Below are positions 26,618 through 34,865 of a DNA stretch of 64,000 nt, piece by piece. Position numbers and translations under genes: made by a program. Position 1 is the first letter of the stretch; each line of letters starts with the position of its first letter. The notes beneath the pieces are model-generated. The model worked only from the letters and a program-made list of their open reading frames with translations, was not told the DNA's origin and did no database searches. The stretch is taken from contig NZ_JACSPN010000007.1 in NCBI RefSeq assembly GCF_015142735.1, forward strand, positions 1 to 64,000. The letters run 5' to 3'. Source of the stretch: Oerskovia douganii (GTDB lineage: Bacteria; Actinomycetota; Actinomycetes; Actinomycetales; Cellulomonadaceae).

Positions 26618-27781
26618 ATGGGGGACCCCGCGATGACGCCGACGACGCTGCAGCACGACCTGTCCGACCATCTGCCGGTCCCCCCGGTCGTCCCACCGCT
26701 CGGGCCGTACGCGAGCTGGGGGCGCCGGGTCGTGGCCACGTTCCTCGACGGGGCGCTCCTGACCGGGGTCACGTTCCTCGCGGTCGGCCCGATCACGCCA
26801 CCTGCGGTGCTGCCGTTCTACACCCCGGTCGGGAACATCCCCCTGGCCTCGGCCGACGGGACCACCTGGCAGGACAGCCCCTGGATCGTCGGCACGGTCG
26901 TCGCGCTCGTCCTGCTCCAGGCGTACGCCGGCGCCACGCCGGGCAAGCGGGCCGTGGGCATCATCGTGGTCGACCGCAGGACCGGCCGCCCGGTCGGCCT
27001 CCTGACCACGGTCCTGCGCTGGCTCGCGCACTTCCTCGACGCGATCCTCTGCATCGGCTACCTCCGCCCGCTCTGGGACAAGGAGCACCGCACGTTCGCC
27101 GACGGCCTGCTGTCGACCGTCGTGAGGTCGACCCGTCCACTGCCCAGGTCGCTGCGGACCTCGGCACCGTGGTCACCGGACGGGCGGGAGGCGTCGGAGG
27201 CCCGGAGCTCCCGGAAGGTACCGAGCGCCCACGGCACGCCGCCCACGGCCGCCTGGTGGGACCGCTCGCCCGGACGCGCCCGGGCGGTCACCGCGACGGC
27301 GACGGTCCTGTGCCTCGGCGGCGTGGCGCTGTCGTTCACGAACTCGTTCCAGATGCTGCCCCTCACGACCTCCTCGACCTGCACCGTCACACGTTCGGCC
27401 CCGAGCTCGGAGGGGCTGACCGGGTTCGGCGCCACGTTGAGCGTGTGGGGCCAGGGGCAGGACACCCGCCTGGGCATCACGCGGGCCGCCCCGCCGAACC
27501 CGGGATCCTCGTCCATCGAGGTGGACCTGGCAGGGGCCAGCCACGGGTACGTCTCGATCGACGCGAGCGTGCTGCGCGCCGACGGGACGACGGCTTGGTC
27601 GGCCACGGAGGCCCTCGGCGCACTGTCCATGGCAGATCCGCTCCCCTCGCAGGCCGCGGTGCTGAGCCTCTCCGACGGAGTCCCTGCCGACCTCGGCCCC
27701 GGGTGGACGTGGGAGGTCCGGCTGCTCGTGGACGACGTGATCGTCGAGACGTGCACGGGTGAGGGCCCCGTCCTGGGCTGA
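26618..27781 (+). CDS. RDD-domain membrane protein with C-terminal extracytoplasmic domain
   Basis: A 387-aa protein. The RDD domain (residues about 30-170; RRVVATFLDGALLTGVTFLA and TPGKRAVGIIVVDRRTGRPVG, HRTFADGLL) is followed by a disordered Arg/Ser-rich stretch, a further hydrophobic helix (residues about 225-245, VTATATVLCLGGVALSF) and a beta-rich C-terminal extracytoplasmic region. RDD proteins are often associated with transport or ion homeostasis. I chose the ATG at 26618, with GACCCT 7 nt upstream; the ATG at 26633 is an alternative. Not in an operon. Confidence 0.78.
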   Translation: MGDPAMTPTTLQHDLSDHLPVPPVVPPLGPYASWGRRVVATFLDGALLTGVTFLAVGPITPPAVLPFYTPVGNIPLASADGTTWQDSPWIVGTVVALVLLQAYAGATPGKRAVGIIVVDRRTGRPVGLLTTVLRWLAHFLDAILCIGYLRPLWDKEHRTFADGLLSTVVRSTRPLPRSLRTSAPWSPDGREASEARSSRKVPSAHGTPPTAAWWDRSPGRARAVTATATVLCLGGVALSFTNSFQMLPLTTSSTCTVTRSAPSSEGLTGFGATLSVWGQGQDTRLGITRAAPPNPGSSSIEVDLAGASHGYVSIDASVLRADGTTAWSATEALGALSMADPLPSQAAVLSLSDGVPADLGPGWTWEVRLLVDDVIVETCTGEGPVLG

Positions 27782-27900
27782 ACCGGTCCGCCCAGGCCGC
27801 CCCGGCCGACGCCCGCCGACGCCGACCCTGCCGTACCGTGCCGTCCCCGCCGTCACGTCTCGCCGGGCCGACCCCGCGGGGCTGACCTACCGTGTGAGGC

Positions 27901-28872
27901 ATGAGCCCCCGGAAGGCAGGGCTGGTCCTGCTGCTCGTCGCGCCCATGGTCGCGCTGATGCTGTCACCGTGGAAGCACGACGGCACGCTCGTCTACCTCG
28001 GCATGCTGCCCGCAGGCGTCGGGCTGCTCGTGGGGCGCAACGCTGCGCTCGTCGCGGGGCCGCTCACGGCCCTGTGCATGGCGATCGGCGTCTCGCTGAG
28101 CGACTGGCCGCTCGTCGGGGCCGTCTTCATGACGGTGCTGGGCGCGTGCGTGGGCTTCTCCGCGGTCCGGGGCTGGCACGGGATCGGCGGCTTCGTGGGG
28201 CCCCAGACGGCGTTCGCGCTCATCGGCGGTCCGCTCGTCGCGCTCCCCTCGGGCACCGTGAGCCCCTCGACGTCGCTGGGTGCCCTCGCGGCGATGGCCG
28301 GCTGGGTCGCGTTCGGCGGCCTGTGGACGGCCATGGTCGGTGGGGCCCTGACGAGCGGTATGCGCCTGCCGGGTCCCCGTCCCGTTCCCGAGCGGGCCGC
28401 GACCTACTTCGGGCTCGCGCTCGCGACCCTGGCGGGCGTCGCGACCTATGTCGCGATGGGATGGGTCGGCTCGCCCAACGCGTGGTGGCTGCTGCTCACG
28501 CTGTTCGTGGTCGTCCAGCCGTACTTCGCGGCGACGCTCTCGCGGACCGTTGCCCGGGTCGGCGGCACGCTCGCGGGCGCGGTGCTCGCGGGCCTGGTGG
28601 CCCATCTGCTCAGCGGCTCCCCGGGCGTCCTGTCGGTCGTGGCGCTCGTCCTGACGGGGGCCGCTGCGTGGGCGTACCTCAAGCAGCCGTACTGGGTCTT
28701 CACGCTCTTCCTCACCCCCGCGGTGATCCTGCAGACGTCGGGGGGTGAGGACGTCGTGCTCGCCGCCGACCTCGAGCGTGCCCTGTTCACGGTGGCCGCC
28801 GCGCTCGTCGCGGTCGCGGTCCTCGCGGTCGGGCACCGTGTCCTCGTGTCCCGCGACCGCGCCGTTCCCTGA
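27901..28872 (+). CDS. FUSC-type integral membrane protein (aromatic-acid exporter-like)
   Basis: A 323-aa protein with about ten hydrophobic segments. The second half (AWWLLLTLFVVVQPYFAATLSRTVARVGGTLAGAVLA) is the FUSC/ArAE signature seen in fusaric-acid resistance and aromatic-acid efflux proteins. The ATG has TACCGT 7 nt before it, a clean leaderless pattern. The substrate is unknown. The 119-nt gap upstream (27782-27900) contains GC-rich repeats of CGGCCGACGCCC type only. Confidence 0.8.
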   Translation: MSPRKAGLVLLLVAPMVALMLSPWKHDGTLVYLGMLPAGVGLLVGRNAALVAGPLTALCMAIGVSLSDWPLVGAVFMTVLGACVGFSAVRGWHGIGGFVGPQTAFALIGGPLVALPSGTVSPSTSLGALAAMAGWVAFGGLWTAMVGGALTSGMRLPGPRPVPERAATYFGLALATLAGVATYVAMGWVGSPNAWWLLLTLFVVVQPYFAATLSRTVARVGGTLAGAVLAGLVAHLLSGSPGVLSVVALVLTGAAAWAYLKQPYWVFTLFLTPAVILQTSGGEDVVLAADLERALFTVAAALVAVAVLAVGHRVLVSRDRAVP

Positions 28873-28912
28873 GCCCCGGCGCCGGGAGGCAGCGCGTGCC
28901 ACGATGTCCGTC

Positions 28913-29764
28913 ATGACTCCTGCGCCCCGGTACGTCGACGTGGTCGACGAGGCCGAGTTCCCGCTGCTGGGCGGCGACGTCTCGGACGGCCTGGTCCGCC
29001 GGGGCAGCACGGTGCGCCGCCCGCGCGGCGCGCACAGTCCTGCGGTCGAGGCCTACCTCCTGCACCTCGAACGGGTCGGCTTCCCCCGAGCGCCGCGCTT
29101 CCTCGGGGTCGACGGCGCGGGGCGGGAGGTCGTGTCGTTCGTCGAGGGCGAGTGGGGCGGTCGGCCGCCGTCGCCCTGGGCGCTCGGCGAGGACGTGCTC
29201 GTCCAGCTGGGCGAGTGGCAGCGCGCGCTGCACGACGCGTCGGCGACCGTCGCCCTGCCCGACGGCGTCGCGTGGCCCGAGCGCGTCCAGTTCCCGGGGG
29301 TGCGCGACGTGTTCGAGGAGCCCGACGTCGTCGGGCACAACGACGTGACCGTCGAGAACTCGGTCTTCTCCCGGGCCGCGGACGGGCGGCGGGAGCTCGC
29401 CGCGGTCATCGACTTCGACCTGGCGGGACCCACGACCCGGCTGCTCGACGTCGCGACGACCGCGCTCCACTGGGCCCCGATCGGCCCGCCGGGCACCCGG
29501 GACGCGGGCATGTCGTCGCTCGGTGCGCCGCGTCGCACGCGCGTCCTCACCGAGGCCTACGGGTTCGACCAGGCCGAGCGGCTCGCGCTGCTCGACACCC
29601 TCACCGCCCGGTTCGCCCGGAGCTGGCACGCGATGCGGCACAACGCCGCCACGCGTGGCGGCGGGTGGCAGCGCATGTGGGACGGCGGCGTGGGCGACCG
29701 GATCCGGGCGAACGAGGCGTGGTTCGCGGCGGAGCGGGGAGCGTTCGCCCGCGAGCTGGGCTGA
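28913..29764 (+). CDS. Phosphotransferase of the aminoglycoside/choline kinase-like family
   Basis: A 283-aa APH-fold protein. The catalytic loop VVGHNDVTVENSVF carries the Asp and Asn of Brenner's motif, and AVIDFDLAGPTTRLLDVATT the second metal Asp. The N-terminal lobe lacks an obvious conserved Lys-containing VAVK motif but has STVRRPRGAHSPAVEAYLLHLERVG. Substrate unknown; not necessarily antibiotic resistance. Start taken at the ATG at 28913 (CACGAT 7 nt upstream); the ATG at 28904 is an alternative adding three residues. Confidence 0.78.
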   Translation: MTPAPRYVDVVDEAEFPLLGGDVSDGLVRRGSTVRRPRGAHSPAVEAYLLHLERVGFPRAPRFLGVDGAGREVVSFVEGEWGGRPPSPWALGEDVLVQLGEWQRALHDASATVALPDGVAWPERVQFPGVRDVFEEPDVVGHNDVTVENSVFSRAADGRRELAAVIDFDLAGPTTRLLDVATTALHWAPIGPPGTRDAGMSSLGAPRRTRVLTEAYGFDQAERLALLDTLTARFARSWHAMRHNAATRGGGWQRMWDGGVGDRIRANEAWFAAERGAFARELG

Positions 29765-29785
29765 GCCCGGGCCCGACGCCGCCGC

Positions 29786-30646
29786 TCACCCCGGCAGCGC
29801 GACGTCCGGTCCGGCCAGCACCAGGAGGGCCGCGCACACCGCCGCGACGGCCATGCTGAGCGCGAAGGGCGCCCGGCTCGTGGTCCGTCGCACCGCGACG
29901 ACGCCTGCGGAGACCGCGAGCGCCACCGCGACCGCCCCACCGACCCAGCCCGCGACGGTCGGCGGACCGGGCGGCCCGAGCACCACGACGCCGACCGCCG
30001 CGACGAGCACGGTCGGTGCGAGCACGCTCGCACGCGTCCGGCCCAGGCGGTGCGGCAGCCCCCGGACCCCGGTGGCGCGGTCGTCCTCGAGGTCGGGCAG
30101 GGTGTTCGCGACGTGCGCCCCGACGCCCAGCAGCGCGGTCGCGGCCATGGCCCAGGGTGCGGCGACGCGGTCGCCGGGAGCGGCGAGCACCACGAACAGC
30201 GGCAGGAGCCCGAACGACACCGCGTACGGCGCCCAGGACCACGCGGTCGACTTGAGCCACGCGTTGTAGGTCCACGCGCTCGCGACGGCCGCGAGGTGCA
30301 CCAGCCCGGCCACGAGCCCGGTCGCGAGCGACAGCACCACGCACACCGCGGCGGCGACGAGCGCGGCGGCGTGCACCTGACGGGTCGAGACGAGGCCCGC
30401 GACGACGGGCTTGTCCGCGCGCTGCACCGCGACGTCGCGTCGGGCGTCGAGCCAGTCGTTGGACCACCCGACCGAGAGCTGCCCGGACAAGACCGCGGCG
30501 GTGACGAGCGCCGTCGGGCCGGGGCCCGAGCCCACGCCCGCCGCGAAGAAGCCCGCGAGGACCGTGACCACGACCGTGGGGCCCGCGTGGCTCGCGAGCG
30601 CGAGCCCGCGCAGCGTCGTCGCCGCCGCCGTCGCTCGCGGCGTCAC
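29786..30646 (-). CDS. UbiA-family prenyltransferase
   Basis: A 286-aa polytopic membrane enzyme with seven to nine helices. The first Asp-rich motif is SVGWSNDWLDARRDVAVQRADKPVV (NDxxDxxxD form) and the second is ANTLPDLEDDRATGVRGLP; both bind the prenyl diphosphate through Mg2+. It transfers an isoprenyl chain to an aromatic acceptor. It stands divergent from the type III PKS operon, so the polyketide phenol or quinone is the likely acceptor (inference). GTG start chosen at 30646 with no other start in frame nearby. Confidence 0.85.
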   Translation of the reverse strand: MTPRATAAATTLRGLALASHAGPTVVVTVLAGFFAAGVGSGPGPTALVTAAVLSGQLSVGWSNDWLDARRDVAVQRADKPVVAGLVSTRQVHAAALVAAAVCVVLSLATGLVAGLVHLAAVASAWTYNAWLKSTAWSWAPYAVSFGLLPLFVVLAAPGDRVAAPWAMAATALLGVGAHVANTLPDLEDDRATGVRGLPHRLGRTRASVLAPTVLVAAVGVVVLGPPGPPTVAGWVGGAVAVALAVSAGVVAVRRTTSRAPFALSMAVAAVCAALLVLAGPDVALPG

Positions 30647-30721
30647 CTCGTCATCCCCGGGCCTCCACCCGTCCGACGCTAGCAACGCGCGGGCCGCGCG
30701 TCCCCGTGGCACGATGCCAGA

Positions 30722-31840
30722 ATGTCGCGGCTGCTCGCGGTCGGACCGGCACTGCCGGGCCTCGCGCACCCCCAGAGCGAGATCACGGAGACGATCGGGC
30801 CCCTGCTGACCCGGGCGCCCGGCACCCGCGCTGTCCTGCGCAGGCTGCACGGGGCGAGCGGCGTCCGGACCCGGCACACCGCCCTGGACCTCGACGAGTA
30901 CGCGGGGCTCACGTCGTTCGGCGTCGCGAACGACCACTTCATCCGCGTCGGCACGGACCTCGCGGAGGAGGCGTGCCGGACCGCGCTCGACGCCGCAGGG
31001 GTGGCCCCGGGCGAGGTCGACTTCCTGCTCTTCACGTCCGTGACCGGGATCGCGGCCCCCTCGATCGACGCGCAGCTGGTGACGCGGCTCGGGCTGCGGA
31101 CGGACGTCAAGCGGCTGCCGTCGTTCGGGCTGGGCTGCGTCGCGGGCGCCGCGGGGATCGCGCGCGTGCACGACTACCTGGCGGGGCACCCGCAGGACGT
31201 CGCCCTGCTGGTGTCGGTCGAGCTGTGCTCCCTCACCCTGCAGCAGGGCGACGACTCCGTGGCGAACCTCGTCGCGACCGGGTTGTTCGGGGACGGCGCG
31301 GCGGCCGTGGTCATGGTCGGGGACACGCACCCGGCGGGTCCTGCGCACGGCGCCGCGACCCGCGGGGTCGAGGTGCTCGACACGCGCAGCCGTCTCTACC
31401 CCGAGACGGCCGAGCACCTGGGCTGGTCGATCCGCGACAGCGGGTTCGGGATCGTGCTGTCCGCGGGGCTGCCGGAGGTCATCGCGGCGCACCTCGCGGG
31501 CGACGTGAAGTCGCTGCTCGCCGAGCACGACCTGGCGGCCGAGGACGTCGGGACGTGGGTCGTGCACGCGGGCGGCCCGCGCATCCTCGACGTGGTGCGC
31601 GACTCGCTGGGCCTCGACGAGGCCGAGCTGAGGTTCAGCCGGGAGTCGCTCGCCGCCGTCGGGAACCTGTCGTCGTCCTCGGTGCTCCACGTGCTCGCCG
31701 CGACGCTCGCAGCCCGGGAGGCGGCCGGAAGCCCTCCCCCCGGTCACGCTCGGCCGCGGCACGGCGTCCTCATGGCGTTCGGGCCGGGCGTGAGCGCCGA
31801 GCTTGTCCTGCTGCGCCTCCCCGGTCCCCAGGAGGGCTGA
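30722..31840 (+). CDS. Type III polyketide synthase (chalcone/stilbene synthase family)
   Basis: A 372-aa ketosynthase-fold homodimer that extends an acyl starter with malonyl-CoA. The catalytic triad is visible: Cys139 in FGLGCVAGAAG, His282 in WVVHAGGP, Asn315 in VGNLSSSSV. Similar in context to SrsA of the phenolic-lipid (alkylresorcinol) pathway, with a methyltransferase and a flavin hydroxylase following. Starter and chain length cannot be read from the sequence. The ATG has CACGAT 6-8 nt upstream, and it overlaps the next gene by one nucleotide (TGATG). Named without a symbol because the product is unproven. Confidence 0.9.
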   Translation: MSRLLAVGPALPGLAHPQSEITETIGPLLTRAPGTRAVLRRLHGASGVRTRHTALDLDEYAGLTSFGVANDHFIRVGTDLAEEACRTALDAAGVAPGEVDFLLFTSVTGIAAPSIDAQLVTRLGLRTDVKRLPSFGLGCVAGAAGIARVHDYLAGHPQDVALLVSVELCSLTLQQGDDSVANLVATGLFGDGAAAVVMVGDTHPAGPAHGAATRGVEVLDTRSRLYPETAEHLGWSIRDSGFGIVLSAGLPEVIAAHLAGDVKSLLAEHDLAAEDVGTWVVHAGGPRILDVVRDSLGLDEAELRFSRESLAAVGNLSSSSVLHVLAATLAAREAAGSPPPGHARPRHGVLMAFGPGVSAELVLLRLPGPQEG

Positions 31841-32445
31841 TGCTCGTCTTCTTCTACGTCGTGGTCGGGGCGACCGCGCTCGAACGGCTCGCGGAGCTCG
31901 TGGTCTCGGCCCGCAACGCGAGGTGGTCGTTCGCACGCGGCGGCATCGAGACGGGGCGCGGCCACTTCCCCGCGATGGTCGCGCTGCACACGGGCCTGCT
32001 GGTCGCGTGCGTGGTCGAGGTCAACGTCGCCGACCGGCCGTTCGTCCCCTGGGTCGGGTGGCCCGCGTTCGTGCTCGTGGTCGCGAGCCAGGCTCTGCGC
32101 TGGTGGTGCATCGCGTCGCTCGGGCCACGGTGGAACACGCGCGTGATCGTGGTCCCCGGGCTGCCGTGGGTGGACCGCGGCCCGTACCGCTGGATCGCGC
32201 GGCACCCGGGGCAGCGCTGGTTCCGCCACCCCAACTACGTGGCCGTGGTCGTCGAGGGCTTCGCGCTGCCCCTCGTCCACTCGTGCTGGACCACGGCACT
32301 CGTGTTCACGGTGCTCAACGCGGTGCTGCTGCTGAGGTTCCGGCTCCCGGCCGAGGAGCGCGCGCTCGACGCTCTCCCCCGCGTGCGGGCCGGTGTCGGC
32401 GCGACGGGTCGGGCAGGCGCTCCCCCGGCGGGCACCCAGCCGTGA
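31840..32445 (+). CDS. Isoprenylcysteine carboxyl-methyltransferase family (ICMT-like) protein
   Basis: A 201-aa membrane methyltransferase with four to five helices and the conserved RHPNYVAVVVEGFALPL SAM-binding motif. In type III PKS operons the homolog (SrsB-like) O-methylates the polyketide phenol. The segment GPYRWIARHPGQRWFRHPNY contains a near-duplicated RW-x-RHP unit, so an extra ~9 residues lie before the conserved motif compared with the expected GPYRxxRHPNY. The stop and start overlap both neighbours (TGATG before, GTGA after), so it is translationally coupled in the operon. Confidence 0.82.
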   Translation: MLVFFYVVVGATALERLAELVVSARNARWSFARGGIETGRGHFPAMVALHTGLLVACVVEVNVADRPFVPWVGWPAFVLVVASQALRWWCIASLGPRWNTRVIVVPGLPWVDRGPYRWIARHPGQRWFRHPNYVAVVVEGFALPLVHSCWTTALVFTVLNAVLLLRFRLPAEERALDALPRVRAGVGATGRAGAPPAGTQP

Positions 32446-33650
32446 CGGACACCGACGTCCTGGTCGCGGGGGGCGGGCCGGTCGGGCTCGCCGTGGCGAT
32501 CGAGGCGCGGCTCGCGGGCCTCGACGTCGTCGTGGTCGAACCGCGCACAGGCCCTGTGGACAAGGCGTGCGGCGAGGGCCTCATGCCCGGCGCGCTGCGG
32601 GCGCTGCACGCGCTCGACGTCGACCCCGCGGGCCACGTCCTGCGCGGCATCAGCTACCGGGACCCGCACCGCCACGCCGACCACCTCTTCGCGACCGGGC
32701 CGGGCCGGGGCGTCCGGCGGACCACGCTGCACGCCGCGCTCGCCGAGCGTGCCGCCGCGCTGGGCGCCGTGACGGTGCAGGGCCGGGTCGAGCACGTCGA
32801 GCAGACGGCGGACTCCGTGACGGCCGCCGGGATCAGCGCGCGCTGGCTCCTGGGCTGCGACGGCCTGCACTCGACCGTGCGCCGCCTCGCCGGGCTGGAG
32901 GTCGGGGCCGACGCGCTCGCGCACGAGTCGCTCCTCGCGCGCAGCGGCCACGACGTGCTCGGAGGAGGGCCCCGGGCCCCCGGGACCGGGCCGGGCGACG
33001 ACCACGCCGAGACGGCGGGGAGCGCGGACGGGGCCGCACCGCGGGCCGCACGCATCCCCACCGAGCTCGGCGGCACGGCCCCTCCCCTGCGCACGACGCC
33101 CGACCCGCGCCGCCGCTTCGGCCTCCGCCGCCACTTCCGCGTCCCCGCCTGGACCGACCTGGTCGAGGTCCACTGGGGAGAGCACGTCGAGGCGTACGTG
33201 ACGCCCGTGGCGCCCGACGTCGTCGGGATCGCGATGCTCGGCCCCACCGGGACGCACTTCGACGAGGCCCTCGACGGGTTCCCCGCGCTGGTCTCCCGGC
33301 TGGGGGACGCCGAGCCGCTGGGCCCGGTCCGTGGAGCGGGCCCCCTCCGGCAACGCTCCCGACGGCGCAGCACCGGGCGGGTGCGCCTCGTCGGGGACGC
33401 GTCGGGGTACGTGGACGCCCTCACGGGCGAAGGGCTGCGCGTGGGGCTCGCGCAGGCGAGCGCCGCCGTCGGGCACCTGGACGACGCCGAGGCCTACGAG
33501 CGCGCCTGGCGCCACGCGACCCGCGACTACCGCGTCCTGACCACGGGGCTCGTCGCCTGGGCGACGTCGCCCGCACGACGGGCGATCGTGCCGCTCGCGG
33601 CACACGCCCCCGTGCTCTACGGCGCCGTCGTGGAGCGGCTCGCACGCTGA
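32442..33650 (+). CDS. FAD-dependent monooxygenase (SrsC-like hydroxylase)
   Basis: A 402-aa flavoprotein: DVLVAGGGPVGLAVAIEARLAG (residues 5-26, FAD dinucleotide fold), CGEGLMPGAL, LLGCDGLHSTVRRLAG (DG motif) and RVRLVGDASGYVDALTGEG (GD motif, near 315). It resembles geranylgeranyl-reductase/PHBH-type oxidoreductases, and by context should hydroxylate the PKS-derived phenol to a catechol or quinone. Residues about 175-200 are a low-complexity Gly/Ala/Pro insertion. The GTG overlaps the previous stop by 4 nt. Confidence 0.85.
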   Translation: MTDTDVLVAGGGPVGLAVAIEARLAGLDVVVVEPRTGPVDKACGEGLMPGALRALHALDVDPAGHVLRGISYRDPHRHADHLFATGPGRGVRRTTLHAALAERAAALGAVTVQGRVEHVEQTADSVTAAGISARWLLGCDGLHSTVRRLAGLEVGADALAHESLLARSGHDVLGGGPRAPGTGPGDDHAETAGSADGAAPRAARIPTELGGTAPPLRTTPDPRRRFGLRRHFRVPAWTDLVEVHWGEHVEAYVTPVAPDVVGIAMLGPTGTHFDEALDGFPALVSRLGDAEPLGPVRGAGPLRQRSRRRSTGRVRLVGDASGYVDALTGEGLRVGLAQASAAVGHLDDAEAYERAWRHATRDYRVLTTGLVAWATSPARRAIVPLAAHAPVLYGAVVERLAR

Positions 33651-33681
33651 CCCGGGCGCGAAACCGGGGGTGCACGAAACG

Positions 33682-33687
33682 TATCCT
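33682..33687 (+). promoter_or_regulatory. Putative -10 box for the structured leader/small RNA
   Basis: TATCCT lies 12-17 nt before the first pairing stem at 33699, with GAAACC (near -35) roughly 16 nt upstream. It is the best promoter candidate in the gap after the monooxygenase gene. Confidence 0.4.
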
Positions 33688-33698
33688 TGGAAGGTCAC

Positions 33699-33796
33699 CA
33701 GGGGCTACGATCAGCCCGGCGGCGCGAGCCCCTGCCTGCGCCGCCACCTCAGCGAGACGACGCCCCTGCCCGGCCCCCCGGTCGGCAGGGGCGTTT
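33699..33796 (+). ncRNA. Structured RNA / attenuator-like leader before a CxxC small protein
   Basis: CAGGGGCT (33699-33706) pairs with AGCCCCTG (33727-33734), and GGCGGCGC (33718-33725) pairs with GCGCCGCC (33738-33745), interleaved. GCCCCTGCC occurs twice (33728-33736, 33762-33770); the second copy is in the terminator ACGCCCCTGCC/GGCAGGGGCGT (33760-33794) with a short T run. The copies can compete for GGCAGGGGC and CAGGGGC, as in a switch. It could also be a small RNA with a terminator. No known riboswitch class is recognised. Confidence 0.5.
33760..33796 (+). terminator. Intrinsic terminator after the PKS operon and leader
   Basis: ACGCCCCTGCC (33760-33770) and GGCAGGGGCGT (33784-33794) form an 11-bp stem with a 13-nt loop, followed by TT. 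It ends the PKS operon and lies upstream of the small CxxC gene. Confidence 0.7.
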
Positions 33797-33834
33797 GCGA
33801 CGTCAGTGCTCTACCTGTGAAAGCGAGGACCGCG

Positions 33835-33990
33835 ATGCCGCACCGCCGATGGAAGGAACAGCGCTTGTGCCCCCAGTGCCAGGACGTGGTCCTGGTCGAG
33901 ATGCGATTCGTCGCGCTCCCCTCGGCCCCGGGTGAGGACGCGGCCATGGAAGCCGTCGGCGTCGACGACGCCGGGCACGAGTTCCACTGA
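33835..33990 (+). CDS. 51-aa CxxC zinc-knuckle protein
   Basis: A short protein whose only motif is CPQCQ (residues 12-16) after a basic N-terminus (MPHRRWKEQR), ending with acidic residues and DDAGHEFH. One CxxC plus the distal His residues could bind one zinc. The ATG at 33835 has GCGAGGA upstream. I do not recognise the family. It is preceded by the structured leader and terminator, suggesting conditional expression. Confidence 0.6.
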   Translation: MPHRRWKEQRLCPQCQDVVLVEMRFVALPSAPGEDAAMEAVGVDDAGHEFH

Positions 33991-34005
33991 CCCGACGTCG
34001 GCCCG

Positions 34006-34374
34006 TCAGGCGCGCGGGCGGGCCGACCCCGCCGACGCGGCGTCGCCCGACGGACCGCCCGGGACGCGCGGCTCCTTGAGCTCGACGAAGATCGCGTGGG
34101 TGGCCGTCGACCCCGTGTTCTCCCCGACGTGCACCTGGTCGGGCAGCCAGCGGGTCTCTCCCGGCTCCAGGGCCACCTCCATGACGCGGTCGCCCGACGA
34201 GATGCGCCGCTCGAAACCGCTCAGCGTGTACATGACGCTGTCCGGGTGGTGGTGCGGATGCGTCCGCGTCCCCGGCACGTCCCGGTACTCCAGCACCCGG
34301 ACCCTGTCGTTCTCGAAGATCACGCCGTAGTGGTCGGGATCGGTGACCGTCGGGTCGTCCTCTGCCTGTCCCAT
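34006..34374 (-). CDS. Cupin-domain protein
   Basis: A 122-aa single-domain cupin: RTHPHHHPDSVMYTLSGFERR (first cupin motif, metal-binding His cluster near residue 40-45), LEPGETRWLPDQVHVGENTG (second motif). It is probably a metal-binding sensor or small enzyme; the substrate is unknown. Start placed at ATG 34374; the in-frame extension to 34452 is not family-like. Convergent with the CxxC gene (16-nt gap). Confidence 0.8.
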   Translation of the reverse strand: MGQAEDDPTVTDPDHYGVIFENDRVRVLEYRDVPGTRTHPHHHPDSVMYTLSGFERRISSGDRVMEVALEPGETRWLPDQVHVGENTGSTATHAIFVELKEPRVPGGPSGDAASAGSARPRA

Positions 34375-34469
34375 GCTCGCCTCGGAACGTCGGGGCCCGG
34401 CGTCGACGACGGGCACGTCCCTCGAGCATCCCACCGTGGCCCCGGCACGCACCTCGGGGCGGGGCCGGC

Positions 34470-34721
34470 CTACGAGATCCCGCGGTCCCGGGCCCAGCGC
34501 AGGATGTCGTCGCGGGTCGAGACCCCGACCTTGCGATAGATGCTGCGCAGCTGGGACTTGACCGTGTTCCGGGAGACGAACAGGATCGCGGCGAGCTGCT
34601 CCAGCGTCATGTCCTCAGTGAGGTGCGAGAGCACCACGAGCTCGCGGCGGGAGAGCACGACCTCCTGCGTCGCGTCGCCGGTCGTCGAGGGCTGCGCGGA
34701 CGTTCGCTGGGTGATGGACAT
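34470..34721 (-). CDS. Orphan LuxR/GerE-type HTH protein
   Basis: An 83-aa protein that is essentially a stand-alone GerE domain (LSRRELVVLSHLTEDMTLEQLAAILFVSRNTVKSQLRSIYRKVGV), with no receiver or ligand domain. Such domains can act as dominant effectors or bind DNA constitutively. The ATG has GGAGGAACG. The upstream region 34722-34865 is a lower-GC stretch with an interesting GGTTCCTACAAG-type sequence but no other gene; probably its promoter. Confidence 0.8.
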   Translation of the reverse strand: MSITQRTSAQPSTTGDATQEVVLSRRELVVLSHLTEDMTLEQLAAILFVSRNTVKSQLRSIYRKVGVSTRDDILRWARDRGIS

Positions 34722-34865
34722 CGTTCCTCCGTCCGTGGTCGCCGCACGTCGCCCACGTTTGTGATCCGTCTTCTGGTTCCTACAAGAAGAGACCGCGTGG
34801 GAACGGATCCATGACGCGAGTTCGGCGCACAGGCTGTGACGAGCACCACAGGGACGGGAGGCGGG

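Noticed and set aside
33699-33745. A classical H-type pseudoknot
   Set aside because: The loop crossing the 8-bp first stem is only 3 nt, too short for both stems to form fully at once; competing stems are the better reading.
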